6,948 nucleotides of DNA from positions 1 to 6,948 of the forward strand of contig JAPKZM010000074.1 in NCBI GenBank assembly GCA_026393775.1, given 5' to 3'. The notes beneath the pieces were generated by a model. The model saw only the letters and a program-made list of their open reading frames with translations. It did no database searches and was not told where the DNA came from. The DNA comes from Candidatus Aminicenantota bacterium. GTDB taxonomy: Bacteria > Acidobacteriota > Aminicenantia > UBA2199. Positions 5,611 through 6,948 of the stretch are shown in pieces. The first letter of the stretch is position 1. Each line of letters opens with the position of its first letter. The translations under genes and the position numbers were made by a program.

Positions 5611-6948
5611 TCAGTAGGACCAGGGGGTGATCCCTTTTTTATCGGCCAGGTGCAGGACCATCTTCGGTTTGGCGACCGGTTTGCGGCTGAAGCGGATAGC
5701 CGCGCCCAGCCGCTCGCGCACCGAGGCCAGCAGCTCCGGCCGGTCGGAGTGGATGGTCACCAATTTCTGGCCTTTGGCGACCTTGTCGCCGACGTTGGCC
5801 TGGAAGACAAAGCCGGAACCGTGGGCGACGGCATCCTCTTTTTTGCGGCGGCCGGCGCCGGTGTCGATGGCGGCCATGCCCACGGCGAAAGAGTCGATGC
5901 GCGAGATCCAGCCCGTCTCCGGCGCCGGAAAATCCTCCCTGAGCAGGCTGGAGGGAAACAAGGAATAATCTTCGCAAACCCGCCCGTCGCCCCCCTGGGC
6001 GGCGATGAAGCGTCGGAAAACGTCGAGCGCCCGGCCGCTGACGATGGCTTCCGCGAACTTCGCGATCGCCTGGTCGTAGGGCATCTCCTGCCCGGCGGCC
6101 CGCAGCATGCACCAGCCCAGGGCGTAGGTGACCTCCATGATATCCCGCGGGCCGTTCCCTTTCAGCGCCTCGATCGACTCGATCATCTCCAGGCCGTTGC
6201 CGACGGCCCGGCCGAGGGGCTGGTCCATGTTCGAGATGATCCCCAGCGTGGGGCGGCCCGTCTTTTCGCCGATGGCCACCATGGTGCGGCACAGGCGGAT
6301 GGAGTCCTCCTCTTCCCTCATGAAGGCGCCGCTGCCCGTCTTGACGTCGAGAACGATGCCGTCCGATCCCAGGGCGAGCTTCTTGCTCATGATCGAGGAG
6401 GCGATCAACGGGATGCAGCTGACGGTGGCGGTGGCGTCGCGCAGGGCGTAGAGTTTCTTGTCGGCCGGCACGATGTTGTCGGTCTGGCCGCAGATCACCA
6501 TGCCGGTGTCGGCGAGCACGTCGCGGAAGCGGTCGAGGCTGAGGAAGACGTTCATGCCCGGAATGGCTTCCAGCTTGTCCAGGGTGCCGCCGGTGTGGCC
6601 GAGGCCGCGGCCGGAGAGCATGGGCACGCGCAGCCCGCAAGCGGCGAGCAGCGGGGCGACGACGAAACTGATCTTGTCGCCGACGCCTCCGGTGCTGTGC
6701 TTGTCTATCTTCTTGCCCGCCACGCCGTCGAGAGGGATGCGGTCGCCCGACTCGAGCATGATCTCGGTCAGGTCGGCCAGCTCCCGGTCAGCCAGGCCGC
6801 GGATATAGACGGCCATCAGCCAGGCCGCAACTTGGTAGTCGGGGATCTCGCCCTTGACGTAGCCGTCGATGACGAAGGCGATCTCGCCGCGCTCAAGCTC
6901 CTGCCCGTCCCGTTTCTTCGATATGATTTCATACATGCCGCTGGTCAT
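5611..6948 (-). CDS. pdp: Pyrimidine-nucleoside phosphorylase (thymidine phosphorylase family)
   Basis: Reversibly cleaves uridine, thymidine or deoxyuridine with phosphate into the free base and (deoxy)ribose-1-phosphate. The 445-residue protein has all three family regions: an alpha domain (about 1-70), the phosphate-binding KHSTGGVGD at 83-91, and the family signature SGRGLGHTGGTLDKLE at 112-127. The base-binding residues Arg170, Ser185 and Lys189 lie in LRDATATV and SSIMSKK. The C-terminal GAGRRKKED and biotinyl-like barrel follow (about 345-435). It resembles Bacillus Pdp (uridine and thymidine) somewhat more than E. coli DeoA, but the two cannot be firmly separated here. The first Met is encoded by the last three bases of the window; its Shine-Dalgarno would lie outside, so the true start may be here, upstream, or at Met5. 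It is the upstream partner of the yjjG-type gene, 5 nt away. Confidence 0.93.
   Translation of the reverse strand: MTSGMYEIISKKRDGQELERGEIAFVIDGYVKGEIPDYQVAAWLMAVYIRGLADRELADLTEIMLESGDRIPLDGVAGKKIDKHSTGGVGDKISFVVAPLLAACGLRVPMLSGRGLGHTGGTLDKLEAIPGMNVFLSLDRFRDVLADTGMVICGQTDNIVPADKKLYALRDATATVSCIPLIASSIMSKKLALGSDGIVLDVKTGSGAFMREEEDSIRLCRTMVAIGEKTGRPTLGIISNMDQPLGRAVGNGLEMIESIEALKGNGPRDIMEVTYALGWCMLRAAGQEMPYDQAIAKFAEAIVSGRALDVFRRFIAAQGGDGRVCEDYSLFPSSLLREDFPAPETGWISRIDSFAVGMAAIDTGAGRRKKEDAVAHGSGFVFQANVGDKVAKGQKLVTIHSDRPELLASVRERLGAAIRFSRKPVAKPKMVLHLADKKGITPWSY

Noticed and set aside
4913..5617. Plus-strand open frame of 234 codons opposite the nucleotidase
   Set aside because: The minus-strand frame carries all four HAD motifs; this frame is its antisense shadow.
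5639..6640. Minus-strand open frame of 333 codons inside pdp
   Set aside because: It is out of frame with pdp, its Arg/His/Pro/Gly-rich translation is typical of shifted GC-rich reading, and the pdp frame has the full family signature.

Overview
The window looks like part of a moderately GC-rich bacterial chromosome. Coding regions are GC-rich with G/C-heavy third positions, while the spacers are AT-rich or repeat-bearing. Start and Shine-Dalgarno signals are bacterial and several sigma70-like promoters are legible. There are no phage, transposase, defence or CRISPR genes. The lineage cannot be read reliably; a deep-branching anaerobe of the Aminicenantes/Acidobacteria kind is only a guess from sequence style.

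Layout: (1) 1-274 is a divergent intergenic region. A minus-strand gene starts at position 9 and runs off the left edge (only Met-Lys-Lys is visible), with a clear Shine-Dalgarno and an extended -10 promoter. To its right lies an array of about 3.7 copies of a 25-bp repeat (164-256), then udk. (2) 275-2705, plus strand: a tight three-gene operon of udk (uridine kinase), a purine-type phosphoribosyltransferase (hpt-like) and add (adenosine deaminase), with a 20-nt gap and then a 1-nt overlap. (3) 2706-2873: a spacer with a 22-bp inverted repeat built from a hexamer tandem repeat, followed by a promoter for the next gene. (4) 2874-4223, plus strand: a concentrative nucleoside transporter (NupC/CNT). 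(5) 4224-4336: a spacer between convergent genes carrying two GC-rich hairpins bounded by a 9-bp terminal inverted repeat. (6) 4337-4858, minus strand: an exported GyrI-like (effector-binding fold) protein with its own promoter. (7) 4919-6948, minus strand: pyrimidine-nucleoside phosphorylase (pdp) followed 5 nt later by a YjjG-type HAD nucleotidase.

Functionally this is a nucleoside uptake and salvage/catabolism neighbourhood. NupC imports nucleosides. Udk converts uridine/cytidine to UMP/CMP. Add converts adenosine to inosine. The phosphoribosyltransferase turns a free purine base into a nucleotide. Pdp splits pyrimidine nucleosides into base and (deoxy)ribose-1-phosphate. YjjG removes phosphate from (non-canonical) pyrimidine nucleotides. 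A purine nucleoside phosphorylase, needed to link Add to the phosphoribosyltransferase, is not in the window. I saw no convincing new biological system. The points that most merit a second look are non-coding: the 25-bp array with a possibly leaderless udk promoter, the hexamer inverted repeat, and the paired-hairpin element.
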